49,798 bases of DNA, from assembly GCA_035315685.1 (NCBI GenBank), contig DATFXR010000455.1:1-49798 (forward strand). Reading direction: 5' to 3'. The notes under the pieces were generated by a model. The model searched no databases and was not told where the DNA came from. It saw only the letters and a list, made by a program, of their open reading frames with translations. Position 1 is the stretch's first letter. Each line of letters begins with the position of its first letter. Of this stretch, positions 36,245 through 44,945 are shown piece by piece. The translations under genes were made by a program, and so were the position numbers. This DNA comes from QHWK01 sp035315685. GTDB lineage: Bacteria; Acidobacteriota; Vicinamibacteria; Vicinamibacterales; CAVVIG01.

Positions 36245-38089
36245 ATGAGTGCGCTCGAACGTCATGTCGAATGGACCTCGCCGGCCACGCTGTGGGATCA
36301 CTTCAACGGTGTCACGAGCGCGTCGCAGCGGCGGATCTTCCGCACGCCGGCGATCCTCCGGTTCGCGAGCGACTCGTTCATGGACGACTTCCTCGCGATG
36401 ATGAAAGCCGATCCCCGTCAGATGGCGGGGCTGCTGGCGACTCCAGAGAAATGGCGCGAACCGCTCAGCGATGTCGCCCCGCCGCCGCGCAAGGAAGGGC
36501 TGATTGGCCGGCTCCACGCCGCGCGTACCGCGGCGCTGCGGAAGCTCGAGGCGCGTCAGCTGCCGATGCGGGCCGACACGTGGAACCACGCCGACACCGA
36601 CCGGCCGTTGAAGTTGTATCAGCCGGCGCACCAGCGCTACTACCTCGTCACCGCGTGCCTGGTGTGCCGCACGCTCGGCCTTCCCGATCGTCCGCTGAAC
36701 ACCAGCGCGCAGGAACGCGTGTCGTTCGTGATTCGGCGTCTCCAGCCGCAAACCGGTGCGGCCGCCGTGAACCCGGATCCCGCGTTCTGCGACGAGCTCG
36801 CGCTCGTGAAAGGACAGTGGACGCGCGTGACCGATCCGGGTTCGTTCGTTGAGGGCGAAGATCAATATCCGCTGTCGCCGCTGAACTACCAGGAGCTCGA
36901 CGGCCGACGGCGCCGCATCCTGAATGGCCTGATTCCGGTCGCCAAGCGCGAGTTGCTCGTCGGCGCGCCGGAACCGCCTGCGGCCGGAAGCAGCAATACA
37001 CCACCGCCGACGATGATCGATCCGCGGAAGGTACTGCTGAAGATGGACGTGCTCGCGCCGTGGGCCAGCCTGGAGGACGTCGCGACTTTGGCCCAAAACG
37101 CGAGCAAAAAAACGACGAGTGACGACCCTCCCGCGGGCAAAGTCGATGCGACCATGCTGCAGGCAAACGAGCAGATCCAGACCATCGCGTGGTACATCCT
37201 CCTGGACTTCTCGAAGTGGATTGACGACAACATCCACGAGCTGTGGACCGCCATTGACGCCGGGTCCTCGAGTGGACTGAGCGGCGCCACGCTCACCGCC
37301 TACAACACCCTCAACAACCTGAGCTGGAACGGCAAGACCCTGCGCGCAGCCCTGAAGGAGATTCGCACTTTCGAGAACGCACTCGAGTCGGTGAAAGTGC
37401 CGTATCACGCTGCGACCGCCAACCAGTGGCCCTCGCTCAAGTTCCAGTTCGTTACCGCCAGCACGAATAACCCGTCCGGCCTGCTGAAAGCGCAGCGCGA
37501 GGACCTCGAGGCCAAGCTGGGCGCTGCGCTGCCGTCCGGCGGCACCACTGTGGTGCCCGTTCGTGCCATCGCGCAGGTCAATGCGATGAACTTCGCCTCG
37601 CCGTGGTTCACCGTGCGCTGCGTGTTCGAGCGGCCTCATTGCGTTCCGCTGGCGCCGCCGGTGGTCAGCGATCCGAGCGCCTCGTTCCAGCTCGCCGCGT
37701 TTTACGACTCGGACGCTCCCGCGCGCGCCATTCGCGTCGCGCTGCCGGCGGATACGACGCCGGCCGGCCTGCGAAAATTCGACAAGAACACCGCGTTCGT
37801 GATGTCGGACGTGATGTGCGGCCAGATGAACGCGGTCAAGTCGCTCACGTTCGGCGACCTGATCATGTCGGTGCTGCCGTGGCCGCTCCACCAGGACCTC
37901 AACACAGGCGGTATGCAGCCATGCCCTGACGGCGGCACCACGTGCTCCTTCTCGCTCCCGATCATCACGATCTGCGCGCTGATCGTCCTGATCATCATGA
38001 TCAAGCTGCTCGACATCGTCTTTTTCTGGATGCCGTTCTTCCAGATTTGCCTGCCGGTGCCGAAGTTCGACGCGAAAGGGAACAACTGA
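36245..38089 (+). CDS. eCIS-associated protein with C-terminal membrane-type segment (614 aa), unknown
   Basis: No named family. The first ~130 residues are helical (TSASQRRIFRTPAILRFASD, FLAMMKADPRQMAGLLATPE). YYLVTACLVCRTLGLPDRPL begins a mixed region, and residues 340-560 appear alpha/beta (AQVNAMNFASPWFTVRCVFE, VMSDVMCGQMNAVKSLTFGD). The end holds a Cys-containing turn followed by a strongly hydrophobic stretch of about 30 residues (FSLPIITICALIVLIIMIKL plus DIVFFWMPFFQICLP). This would be one long or two short transmembrane helices, very unusual for a baseplate gene. It sits between the spike and gp25 genes with 10-bp and 1-bp gaps, so it is made with the baseplate. I suggest it anchors the particle to a membrane. 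Confidence 0.65.
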   Translation: MSALERHVEWTSPATLWDHFNGVTSASQRRIFRTPAILRFASDSFMDDFLAMMKADPRQMAGLLATPEKWREPLSDVAPPPRKEGLIGRLHAARTAALRKLEARQLPMRADTWNHADTDRPLKLYQPAHQRYYLVTACLVCRTLGLPDRPLNTSAQERVSFVIRRLQPQTGAAAVNPDPAFCDELALVKGQWTRVTDPGSFVEGEDQYPLSPLNYQELDGRRRRILNGLIPVAKRELLVGAPEPPAAGSSNTPPPTMIDPRKVLLKMDVLAPWASLEDVATLAQNASKKTTSDDPPAGKVDATMLQANEQIQTIAWYILLDFSKWIDDNIHELWTAIDAGSSSGLSGATLTAYNTLNNLSWNGKTLRAALKEIRTFENALESVKVPYHAATANQWPSLKFQFVTASTNNPSGLLKAQREDLEAKLGAALPSGGTTVVPVRAIAQVNAMNFASPWFTVRCVFERPHCVPLAPPVVSDPSASFQLAAFYDSDAPARAIRVALPADTTPAGLRKFDKNTAFVMSDVMCGQMNAVKSLTFGDLIMSVLPWPLHQDLNTGGMQPCPDGGTTCSFSLPIITICALIVLIIMIKLLDIVFFWMPFFQICLPVPKFDAKGNN

Positions 38090-38090
38090 C

Positions 38091-38483
38091 ATGGACGCCG
38101 GACGCATCTACGGCCGCGGCGTCGCCTTTCCGCCACACATCGGTCCCGACGGCCACATCGAGTGGTCGGAGGGCGAGGCCAACATCCGCCAGGCGATCGA
38201 AGTGATCCTCAAGACAGAGGAGCGCGAGCGTCTGAACCTGCCGGCGTTCGGCGGAGGGCTGCGCCGGTTCCTGTTCGAGCCGAACACCGTCGCCACGCAA
38301 CACGAGATCGCGGAGCGGATCCAGCGCGCGCTGCAGTTGTGGGAGCCGCGCATCACGGTCTCGGCCGTCGAGGTCGAAGACGACCCCGACGACGTCCAGT
38401 CGGCGATTGCGACGATTCATTATCAACTTGTGGCAACGCGGGCGAGCGGCGACGTGACCGTCCGCGTCGCGCTGGCAGGGTGA
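38091..38483 (+). CDS. Baseplate wedge protein, gp25-like (130 aa)
   Basis: A gp25/lysozyme-like GPW family protein. EGEANIRQAIEVILKTEERE, RLNLPAFGGGLRRFLFEPNT and IQRALQLWEPRITVSAVEVE show the pattern, with the EPR motif (W-EPRI) found in nearly all gp25 homologues, where it contacts the sheath. Length is typical. In the baseplate it links the sheath's first ring to the wedge and starts sheath assembly. The spacing of 1 bp upstream and 6 bp downstream indicates tight co-translation with the neighbouring baseplate genes. Confidence 0.93.
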   Translation: MDAGRIYGRGVAFPPHIGPDGHIEWSEGEANIRQAIEVILKTEERERLNLPAFGGGLRRFLFEPNTVATQHEIAERIQRALQLWEPRITVSAVEVEDDPDDVQSAIATIHYQLVATRASGDVTVRVALAG

Positions 38484-38489
38484 GCGGAC

Positions 38490-40814
38490 ATGCCTATCAC
38501 GCTCGCCACGCTCGACGATCGCCGGTTCGACGACCTGGTCGAGGAAGCGCTCGGGCGGGCATCCGTTCACACGCCCGAGTGGACGAACCTGAACCGCAGC
38601 GATCCCGGCGTCACCCTGATCGAGATCTTCGCGTTCCTGACCGAGACGCTTCTGTACCGCGCGAATCAGATTCCCGACCGGAACCGCCGAAAGTTCCTCC
38701 AGTTGCTGCGGATCCCGCTGCGGACCGCGTCGGCGGCGCGCGGCCTCGTCACGATCACGAACGCGGCGCCGTCGCCGAACCCGCTCCCCGTCATTCTTCC
38801 CGACGGCTTCGAGGGTCGCGCCGGACAGGTGCCCTTCCGCGCGACTCGGCCGCTCGATGTCCTTCCCGTCGAGGCGCGTTTCTACGTCAAGCGAAAGATC
38901 AGCAATCCGTCGCCCGACATCAAGCAGTACTACCAACAGCTCTACGCCTCGTATCGCGGGACAGCACCCGAAATCGATCCGGCGCTGTATGAAGCCGTGC
39001 CGTTCCCGACCGCCGACGGTACTCCCGTCGATCTCAGCGGCACCATCGACACCGCCGTCTGGCTGGCGCTGCTGGTGCGCACCTCCGATACCACGCTCAC
39101 GCCCGACAACGTGCGGCGACGGATTGCCAATCGCACGTTGAGTCTCGGCGTGGTTCCGTCACTCGAGGAGGCCGACGCCACGCTGCCGGCGGGACGTACG
39201 TTCGGTGCGGCGTCGAACGTGACCTTGAAGGTGGACGCGCCGAAGGTACCCGACACCGGCGGCCTTCCTGCGGATCCATCGCAGCGCATTGCGGAGTTCC
39301 AGCCGCTTGGCGTCAAGGCCGACGGCGACGTCTTCACCGTTCCGGGAGTGGTCGACATCTCCCTGCCTGCCGAAGCGGCGATGCGACTGTGGAACAACAT
39401 CGACCCGCTCGAAGCCGGCGTTGGCGGTCTGCCGCCGTCGATCGACGACGAGAAGACCGAGGCGCGCGTGGTGACCTGGCTGCGGATCAGTTCGTCGGCC
39501 GCGACGGGTGCGCGTTTTCAGTGGATGGGGATCAACACCGTTCCGGTGACGCAGCGCGCGCGCGTGACCAGCGAATTGCTGCCCGGCGGCACCGGAGAGC
39601 CTGACCAGATCGTGCGACTCGCGCTCGCACCGGTTTTGCCGGAAACCGTTCGGATCACGATTACCACGTCTCAGGGTGAGAGCAGCGAATGGCAGCCGAT
39701 CGACGACTTGAGCGCGGCGCCACCCGAAGTTCGCGTGCCTGATCCGCTCCAGCCGCCAGGCCGTACGGCTGCGCCGACGCCGGCGACGACGTCCACGACG
39801 CTGCAGCGCGATCCCTCGCATGTGTACGCGCTCAACGCCGAGTCCGGCGAGGTGCGGTTCGGCGATGGCGCGCGGGGAGCGCGCCCGATGGACGGCGCGA
39901 CGATCCGCGCCTCGTACGACTATGCCGCCGGTGCGAAGGGCAACGTGAGCGCGGGCCAGATCACGACGGCTTCGTCGCTCCCCGACGGATTCAAGGTGGC
40001 GAATCCTATCGACACGTGGGGCGGCGCTGATGCCGAGGCGGTCGCCGACGGAGAGAAGCAAATCGCGCGCTATCTCCAGCATCGCGACCGGCTGGTGACC
40101 GCCGACGACTTCCGGACCATCGTGTTGCGCACACCGGGCGTCAGCATCGGACGCGTCGAAGTGCTTCCGGCCTATCACCCGGACTTCGGCGGCGCGGAAG
40201 TTCCCGGCGCGGTGACGCTGATGCTGGTGCCGTCTGTCGATCCGCTGCAGCCCGATGCACCGATGCCGCGCACGCCGTTCCTCGATGCGATCTGCCGGTA
40301 CCTCGATCCTCGGCGTCTCGTCACGACCGAAGTGGTCCTGCGGGGACCGGATTACCTCGGCATCTGGATCTCGATCGGCGTGAACGTCGCGGCCGGTTTC
40401 AACGAGTCAGATGTGCGCCAGGCGGTCGAGAACGACATTCGTGCCTTCCTCGCGGCAACCTCCGGCGGCCTGCAGACGCTGCCTGACGATCCGGCCGTCC
40501 TGCTCGGCGCGGCCACCCCGGCAACCAACGGGTGGAAGCTTGGCAAGGCGGTCGTCGCTCTGGAGCTCGCGGCCGTGGCCAATCGCACGACGGGCGTCGA
40601 GTTCGTGCAGGAAGACGTCGTGCTCGCCGGCGCGACCGGGCCGGCGGTGGCGCGCATCGAAATGATCGGCTTGCAGCTGCCGCGCATCCTCGGGATCAGC
40701 GTGACCAGCGGCGCCGCGATGCCGCTCGACGCGCTGCGTGGCACACCATCGGGCGGCGCGACGCAAACGCCCAGCGTGGTCCAGATACCGGTGATCCCGG
40801 AGGAGTGCCGCTGA
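38490..40814 (+). CDS. Baseplate wedge protein, gpJ/gp6-like (774 aa)
   Basis: A baseplate J family protein in its long eCIS form (Afp11-like). The N-terminal block reads WTNLNRSDPGVTLIEIFAFL and TETLLYRANQIPDRNRRKFL, and the core has YALNAESGEVRFGDGARGAR, YDYAAGAKGNVSAGQITTAS and LVTADDFRTIVLRTPGVSIG. Near the C-terminus IWISIGVNVAAGFNESDVRQ and VENDIRAFL give the usual pattern. Two gpJ subunits per wedge form the baseplate ring. Afp carries two such genes (11 and 12); here the second position is taken by the gpI-type gene. The stop overlaps the following start. Confidence 0.92.
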   Translation: MPITLATLDDRRFDDLVEEALGRASVHTPEWTNLNRSDPGVTLIEIFAFLTETLLYRANQIPDRNRRKFLQLLRIPLRTASAARGLVTITNAAPSPNPLPVILPDGFEGRAGQVPFRATRPLDVLPVEARFYVKRKISNPSPDIKQYYQQLYASYRGTAPEIDPALYEAVPFPTADGTPVDLSGTIDTAVWLALLVRTSDTTLTPDNVRRRIANRTLSLGVVPSLEEADATLPAGRTFGAASNVTLKVDAPKVPDTGGLPADPSQRIAEFQPLGVKADGDVFTVPGVVDISLPAEAAMRLWNNIDPLEAGVGGLPPSIDDEKTEARVVTWLRISSSAATGARFQWMGINTVPVTQRARVTSELLPGGTGEPDQIVRLALAPVLPETVRITITTSQGESSEWQPIDDLSAAPPEVRVPDPLQPPGRTAAPTPATTSTTLQRDPSHVYALNAESGEVRFGDGARGARPMDGATIRASYDYAAGAKGNVSAGQITTASSLPDGFKVANPIDTWGGADAEAVADGEKQIARYLQHRDRLVTADDFRTIVLRTPGVSIGRVEVLPAYHPDFGGAEVPGAVTLMLVPSVDPLQPDAPMPRTPFLDAICRYLDPRRLVTTEVVLRGPDYLGIWISIGVNVAAGFNESDVRQAVENDIRAFLAATSGGLQTLPDDPAVLLGAATPATNGWKLGKAVVALELAAVANRTTGVEFVQEDVVLAGATGPAVARIEMIGLQLPRILGISVTSGAAMPLDALRGTPSGGATQTPSVVQIPVIPEECR

Positions 40815-43567
40815 TGATCGACGTCAACGGTACCCGGTTCCACCTGCTGCTCGGCCGCGGCGACTTCGGACAGCGGTGTCGCACCGCGCCACCGGAAAGC
40901 GGATCGCAGCTCGAACATGTCTTTCAGGCGTCCACTTCCGGAGCCGATGCGGGGTTCTCGTGGAATCCGCAGCAGCAGGTGCTGACACTCGGCGCGCGAG
41001 TCTTCTCGTTCAAGCCGGCGCAACGGAATGTTCCCGTGACGCTCGACGATCGGCGCGGCGCCGCGTTCGACATCTACGGCAACGTGTACTGGATCGCCGC
41101 GAACGGCACGGAAATCCTCGTGCAGTCGTCCTCGACCGGGCAGACGACGCACTTCTGGTCGTCGCTCGACGATCCGCGTGATCCGGGATGCCTGTCGGTG
41201 AAACCGGGCGGCTTCACCGCGCTTCCACCCGGCACGACGCCGTCGGCGATCCAATGCAGCGGCCTCGCGGTCACGTCGCTCCACTACCTCGTGGTCGGCA
41301 CGCTCGATCCGGCGGGTCTCGTCGTTTTCGATCTTCATCGCGGCGGCGAGCCGCGGCAGCTGCTCTGGCCGTCCGGCGTGCTCTTCGAGCCGTTCGACTT
41401 CGCGGCCGCACCCGGCGGTGGAGTGATCGTGCTCGATCGGCGGAACCGCCGGTTGTGGGCGCTCGATCAAACGCTGGGCGTGGTGTCGCTCAGCGGCGTC
41501 GATCCCTCCGTGTCGTTGTCTTCCCCGTTCGGGCCGCTCGATGGCAGCTCAGGACCGAAGGCGCCATGCCGGCGTGGCATCACGCTGAATCTGTCGTTTC
41601 CGCTCGGCATCGCCTCGCCCGTTGCCGTGGAATCGCTGGCTGATGACTCGGTGCTCGTGCTCGAAACCGATTCCGGGGCCGACTTCTCATTCGTGCATCG
41701 CTTCGTCCGTCCGGCGGGATCGTCCGCACTCGCGCCGGCCGGTCCGCCGGTTTCGACCGAACTGGCCGCCGCGTTGATCGAGCAATCCAGGCGCGCGGGG
41801 TTTCGCCTGCCCGGACACGACATGGTCGTCGCGTCGCGCAGCGGACAGGACCTGCTGTACGTCGCGGGCACACAGGGTGACCAGACCTTCTCTTTCGCGA
41901 TCACGATCGAGGCCGGCGCGCTGGTGCTGACGCCGCTCGCGGATGTGTATCCGATGCGACTGTTCGGCGGTCGCGGCCTGGTCACCGGTCCCGGATCGAT
42001 CCCGAACTATGACAGCGGCGACCTGTGGGTCCCGCTCGCGATCCTGCGCGGAAACCGATTCGTCGAAACGGGCGCGTTTGTCGTCGATCCGCTGGACGGC
42101 AAGGACCCGGGCTGTGTCTGGCACCGCCTGATGATCGACGCGGCGCTGCCGCCCGGGTGCGACATCGGGGTGAGAACCCGCGCAAGCGACAACGCCGCGC
42201 AATTGACGTTCGCCGAGTGGCAGGACGAGCCGCGGCCGCGGCGGCGCGAGACCGGAACCGAACTGGTGTGGTCGGCCGACCTGAGACAACGCGGGATCGA
42301 GACGTTCGAGTTGCTCTTCCAGCGCGCGAAGGGGCGATATCTGCAACTCGAGATCACGCTGCGCGGGCCCGGCCGCTGCAGTCCACGAATCTTCGCGATG
42401 CGCGCCTGGTATCCGCGCTTCTCCTACCTGGAACGATACCTGCCCGCGGTGTACCGCGAGAACGCGGAATCAGCGTCGTTCCTCGATCGGTTTCTGGCGA
42501 ACCCCGAGGGATTCTTCACCGAGATCGAGGATCGGATCGTCGACGTGCAGGCGCTGCTGGATTATCGGACCGCGCCTCAAGACACGCTCGACTGGCTGGC
42601 CAGCTGGTTCCACGTCGCGCTCGATCCCGCGTGGGACGAGCCTCGCCGCCGGCTGTTCATCCAACATGCGGCGGAGTTCTTCGAATGGCGCGGTACCGTT
42701 CCGGGGCTTCGCATGGCGCTTCGCCTGGCGACGGAGAGTTGCGCGGACGAGTCGACATTCTCGCTGCAGCCGCGGACCACGGAACGGATCCGGATCATCG
42801 AGCGTTTCCGCACCAGGCCGCTGCCCGGCGTCGTGTTCACCGCGGTGGATGCGGCCGATGGCCTGCCGCTCCGCGCGACGAAGGCGACATGGGATCCCAC
42901 ACTCGGTGCCGCCGATCTCAACCGGCGCTGGCGTCAGCTGATCGGCGATGCCGCGGCGACATACCCGATTACTGCCCCGGCGGACCCCGCACGGAGCGCA
43001 CAGTGGACGGCGTTTTCGATCGCTCAGCTCGGATTCGTTCCGCGGTCGGGCGACGTTTCGCGCTGGCGGACGACGCTGCAGCGGCGGTATCCGACGCTCG
43101 ACCACCTGAGTCGCGCGTGGAAGACGTCGTATGCGAGCTGGGCTGCGGTGCCGCTTCCGGTCGTCCTGCCGGACGCTCCGGCGATGCTGCGCGACTGGAT
43201 CCAGTTCCAGAGCGTTGTGCTGCCCGCGTACGACAGCGCGCACCAGTTCACGGTGTTCGTGCCGCAGGGGACGCTCGGTCTTCCCGAGCGCGACGCGCTG
43301 ATCGCCCTCATCCGCCGGATTGTCTCGCTCGAGAAGCCGGCGCACACCGCGTTCTCGGTGAAGTTCTACTGGGCCTTCTTCCGCGTCGGTGAGGCGCGGC
43401 TCGGCGAGGGCACCGTGGTCGATCTCGGAAGCCGATCGCCGGAGCTGCTCGCTCCATTCGTCCTCGATCGTCACTACCTCGGCTCCGGCTATCTCGGAGG
43501 CGAGCAGCCTGCGCGCTCGTCGTCACCGTGCGCCTGCGGGTCTTCGACCCGGGGAGAACTGCCATGA
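40814..43567 (+). CDS. Baseplate wedge gpI-type tail protein with N-terminal propeller-like region (917 aa)
   Basis: The C-terminal part is a phage tail protein I (TIGR02242-like) domain at about residues 535-640: FSYLERYLPAVYRENAESAS, FLDRFLANPEGFFTEIEDRI and TLDWLASWFHVALDPAWDEP, then RLFIQHAAEFFEWRGTVPGL. The first ~430 residues form NHL/propeller-like repeats (AFDIYGNVYWIAANGTEILV, GVIVLDRRNRRLWALDQ). At about 753-780, RRYPTLDHLSRAWKTSYASW and AAVPLP resembles the substrate-flanking segment of family-42 beta-galactosidases (RYG-I--LN-AWGT-YW--). The usual gpI is about 200 residues, so this is a large fusion. gpI closes the baseplate wedge with gpJ; the added domains would face outward and could contact targets or membranes. 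Confidence 0.85.
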   Translation: MIDVNGTRFHLLLGRGDFGQRCRTAPPESGSQLEHVFQASTSGADAGFSWNPQQQVLTLGARVFSFKPAQRNVPVTLDDRRGAAFDIYGNVYWIAANGTEILVQSSSTGQTTHFWSSLDDPRDPGCLSVKPGGFTALPPGTTPSAIQCSGLAVTSLHYLVVGTLDPAGLVVFDLHRGGEPRQLLWPSGVLFEPFDFAAAPGGGVIVLDRRNRRLWALDQTLGVVSLSGVDPSVSLSSPFGPLDGSSGPKAPCRRGITLNLSFPLGIASPVAVESLADDSVLVLETDSGADFSFVHRFVRPAGSSALAPAGPPVSTELAAALIEQSRRAGFRLPGHDMVVASRSGQDLLYVAGTQGDQTFSFAITIEAGALVLTPLADVYPMRLFGGRGLVTGPGSIPNYDSGDLWVPLAILRGNRFVETGAFVVDPLDGKDPGCVWHRLMIDAALPPGCDIGVRTRASDNAAQLTFAEWQDEPRPRRRETGTELVWSADLRQRGIETFELLFQRAKGRYLQLEITLRGPGRCSPRIFAMRAWYPRFSYLERYLPAVYRENAESASFLDRFLANPEGFFTEIEDRIVDVQALLDYRTAPQDTLDWLASWFHVALDPAWDEPRRRLFIQHAAEFFEWRGTVPGLRMALRLATESCADESTFSLQPRTTERIRIIERFRTRPLPGVVFTAVDAADGLPLRATKATWDPTLGAADLNRRWRQLIGDAAATYPITAPADPARSAQWTAFSIAQLGFVPRSGDVSRWRTTLQRRYPTLDHLSRAWKTSYASWAAVPLPVVLPDAPAMLRDWIQFQSVVLPAYDSAHQFTVFVPQGTLGLPERDALIALIRRIVSLEKPAHTAFSVKFYWAFFRVGEARLGEGTVVDLGSRSPELLAPFVLDRHYLGSGYLGGEQPARSSSPCACGSSTRGELP

Positions 43568-44937
43568 CCACGTTTGCGGCGCCCGGCCTGGACACCAAGG
43601 TCCCCGATCCGTGCAAGCACGTGAACTACACGCTCGGAATGGTTTTGGGCGTCGACGATTTCAACCAGGAATTCGCCTACACGCACGCCAGGCTGCACCT
43701 GCTCGCCAGGGACTCGCTCGGCTACGGCACGCTGACAGGGCTGGCGGTTGCGCAGGACAGCACGGCAAAGGGGCCGCGTATTACTGTCACGAGCGGCGCG
43801 GCACTGCTACCGCCAGGGCAGCTCGTCTGCGTGAGAGCGGCGCAGTGCGGCTACATCAACGACTGGCTCGCCGCACACAAGGCGGAGATGCCGGCGCTGC
43901 TGGGATCGCCAGTGAATGCGACCCTGCCGTTGTATCTCACGCTGTGCTACCGCGACTGCCCGGTCGATCCGGTACCGATCCCCGGCGAGCCTTGCCGCAG
44001 CGAGAGCGAACTGATGGCGCCGTCGCGGCTGGTCGACGATTTCGTGCTCGAGTTCCGGACGACCCCGCCGGATCAGCGCGAGGAGGATCTACTGCGGGAG
44101 TTCGTGGCCTGGCTGCGCCTGCTCACCTTCGGCAGTACCGGTCCCTTCGCGACGATCGACCAGTTCATCGCCGCGCTGCGGGCGTCGGTGCAGGAAGGGC
44201 CGGCGTCGCCGCCGGCCTCGCCGCTCTCGTCGCCGCTGGCCGCGCCGGGTATCCATTTCGTCTTCGGATCGCCGCTGACGTCGCTCGTGCTCGACCGCGC
44301 GCTGGCCGGCGAGTACTACCGCGCGGCGTTCCGCATCTGGACGACGGAGATCCGACCGAGGGTGCTGGCGTCGTGCTGCGAGCCGATCGCGTCGTGCGGG
44401 TGCGGCGACAAGGGCGGCGTGCCTTCGCCGGACGAGTGCCTGCTCCTCGCGCGGATCGACGTGCCAGTCGTCAACATCGGCGGCGGCGAATGGCGCGCCG
44501 ACGACACGCAACAGCCGACGATCGACGAATCGCGGCGGCCGATCCTCTTCTCGCTGCGGCTGCTCGAAGAGTGGGTGCTCGGCAACGCGCTCGCCGGCGC
44601 CACGCCCGCCTCGAGTGGCGTGTCGCTGGTGGCAGCGGGCATCGCCGGCGCCGGCGGGACGACCGGTTTTATTCGTGGTCACCTCAGCGTGGCCGCGCCG
44701 CTGGCAGGCCAGATCCGCGTGCTCTTCGACAACTACGCGATTCCTGACGGCACCTTCCAGTACGTCGTCCACGCGACGGCACTGGTGGCCGGCGGCGTCG
44801 GCAATCCGGTGATTGCCTTCGATTCATTCGCGGCGAACGGCATCCTGTTGCGAGTGACCGATGGCGCAGTGGCTGTCCCGCTCGGCGGTCTGGCGACCAT
44901 GCGATTCATGATCGACGTAACACGGGTGCAGGCGTAG
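43564..44937 (+). CDS. Unknown baseplate/fibre-associated protein A, with SPL repeat (457 aa)
   Basis: The N-terminal block NYTLGMVLGVDDFNQEFAYT and HARLHLLARDSLGYGTLTGL follows a pattern seen in many eCIS and phage-tail cluster proteins: [YF]-x-x-G-x2-L-x3-[DE]-x3-E, then an R--LH or similar, then GYG-x2-GL. The next gene has a related block. The middle holds a Ser-Pro-Leu stretch (SPPASPLSSPLAAPG), a Cys-rich patch (LASCCEPIASCGCGDKGG) that could bind metal or form disulfides, and a C-terminal beta-rich domain (GQIRVLFDNYAIPDGTFQYV). No enzymatic motif is seen. It overlaps the gpI gene as ATGA. A wedge-to-fibre connector is a plausible role. Confidence 0.6.
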   Translation: MTTFAAPGLDTKVPDPCKHVNYTLGMVLGVDDFNQEFAYTHARLHLLARDSLGYGTLTGLAVAQDSTAKGPRITVTSGAALLPPGQLVCVRAAQCGYINDWLAAHKAEMPALLGSPVNATLPLYLTLCYRDCPVDPVPIPGEPCRSESELMAPSRLVDDFVLEFRTTPPDQREEDLLREFVAWLRLLTFGSTGPFATIDQFIAALRASVQEGPASPPASPLSSPLAAPGIHFVFGSPLTSLVLDRALAGEYYRAAFRIWTTEIRPRVLASCCEPIASCGCGDKGGVPSPDECLLLARIDVPVVNIGGGEWRADDTQQPTIDESRRPILFSLRLLEEWVLGNALAGATPASSGVSLVAAGIAGAGGTTGFIRGHLSVAAPLAGQIRVLFDNYAIPDGTFQYVVHATALVAGGVGNPVIAFDSFAANGILLRVTDGAVAVPLGGLATMRFMIDVTRVQA

Positions 44938-44945
44938 GAGGGACG

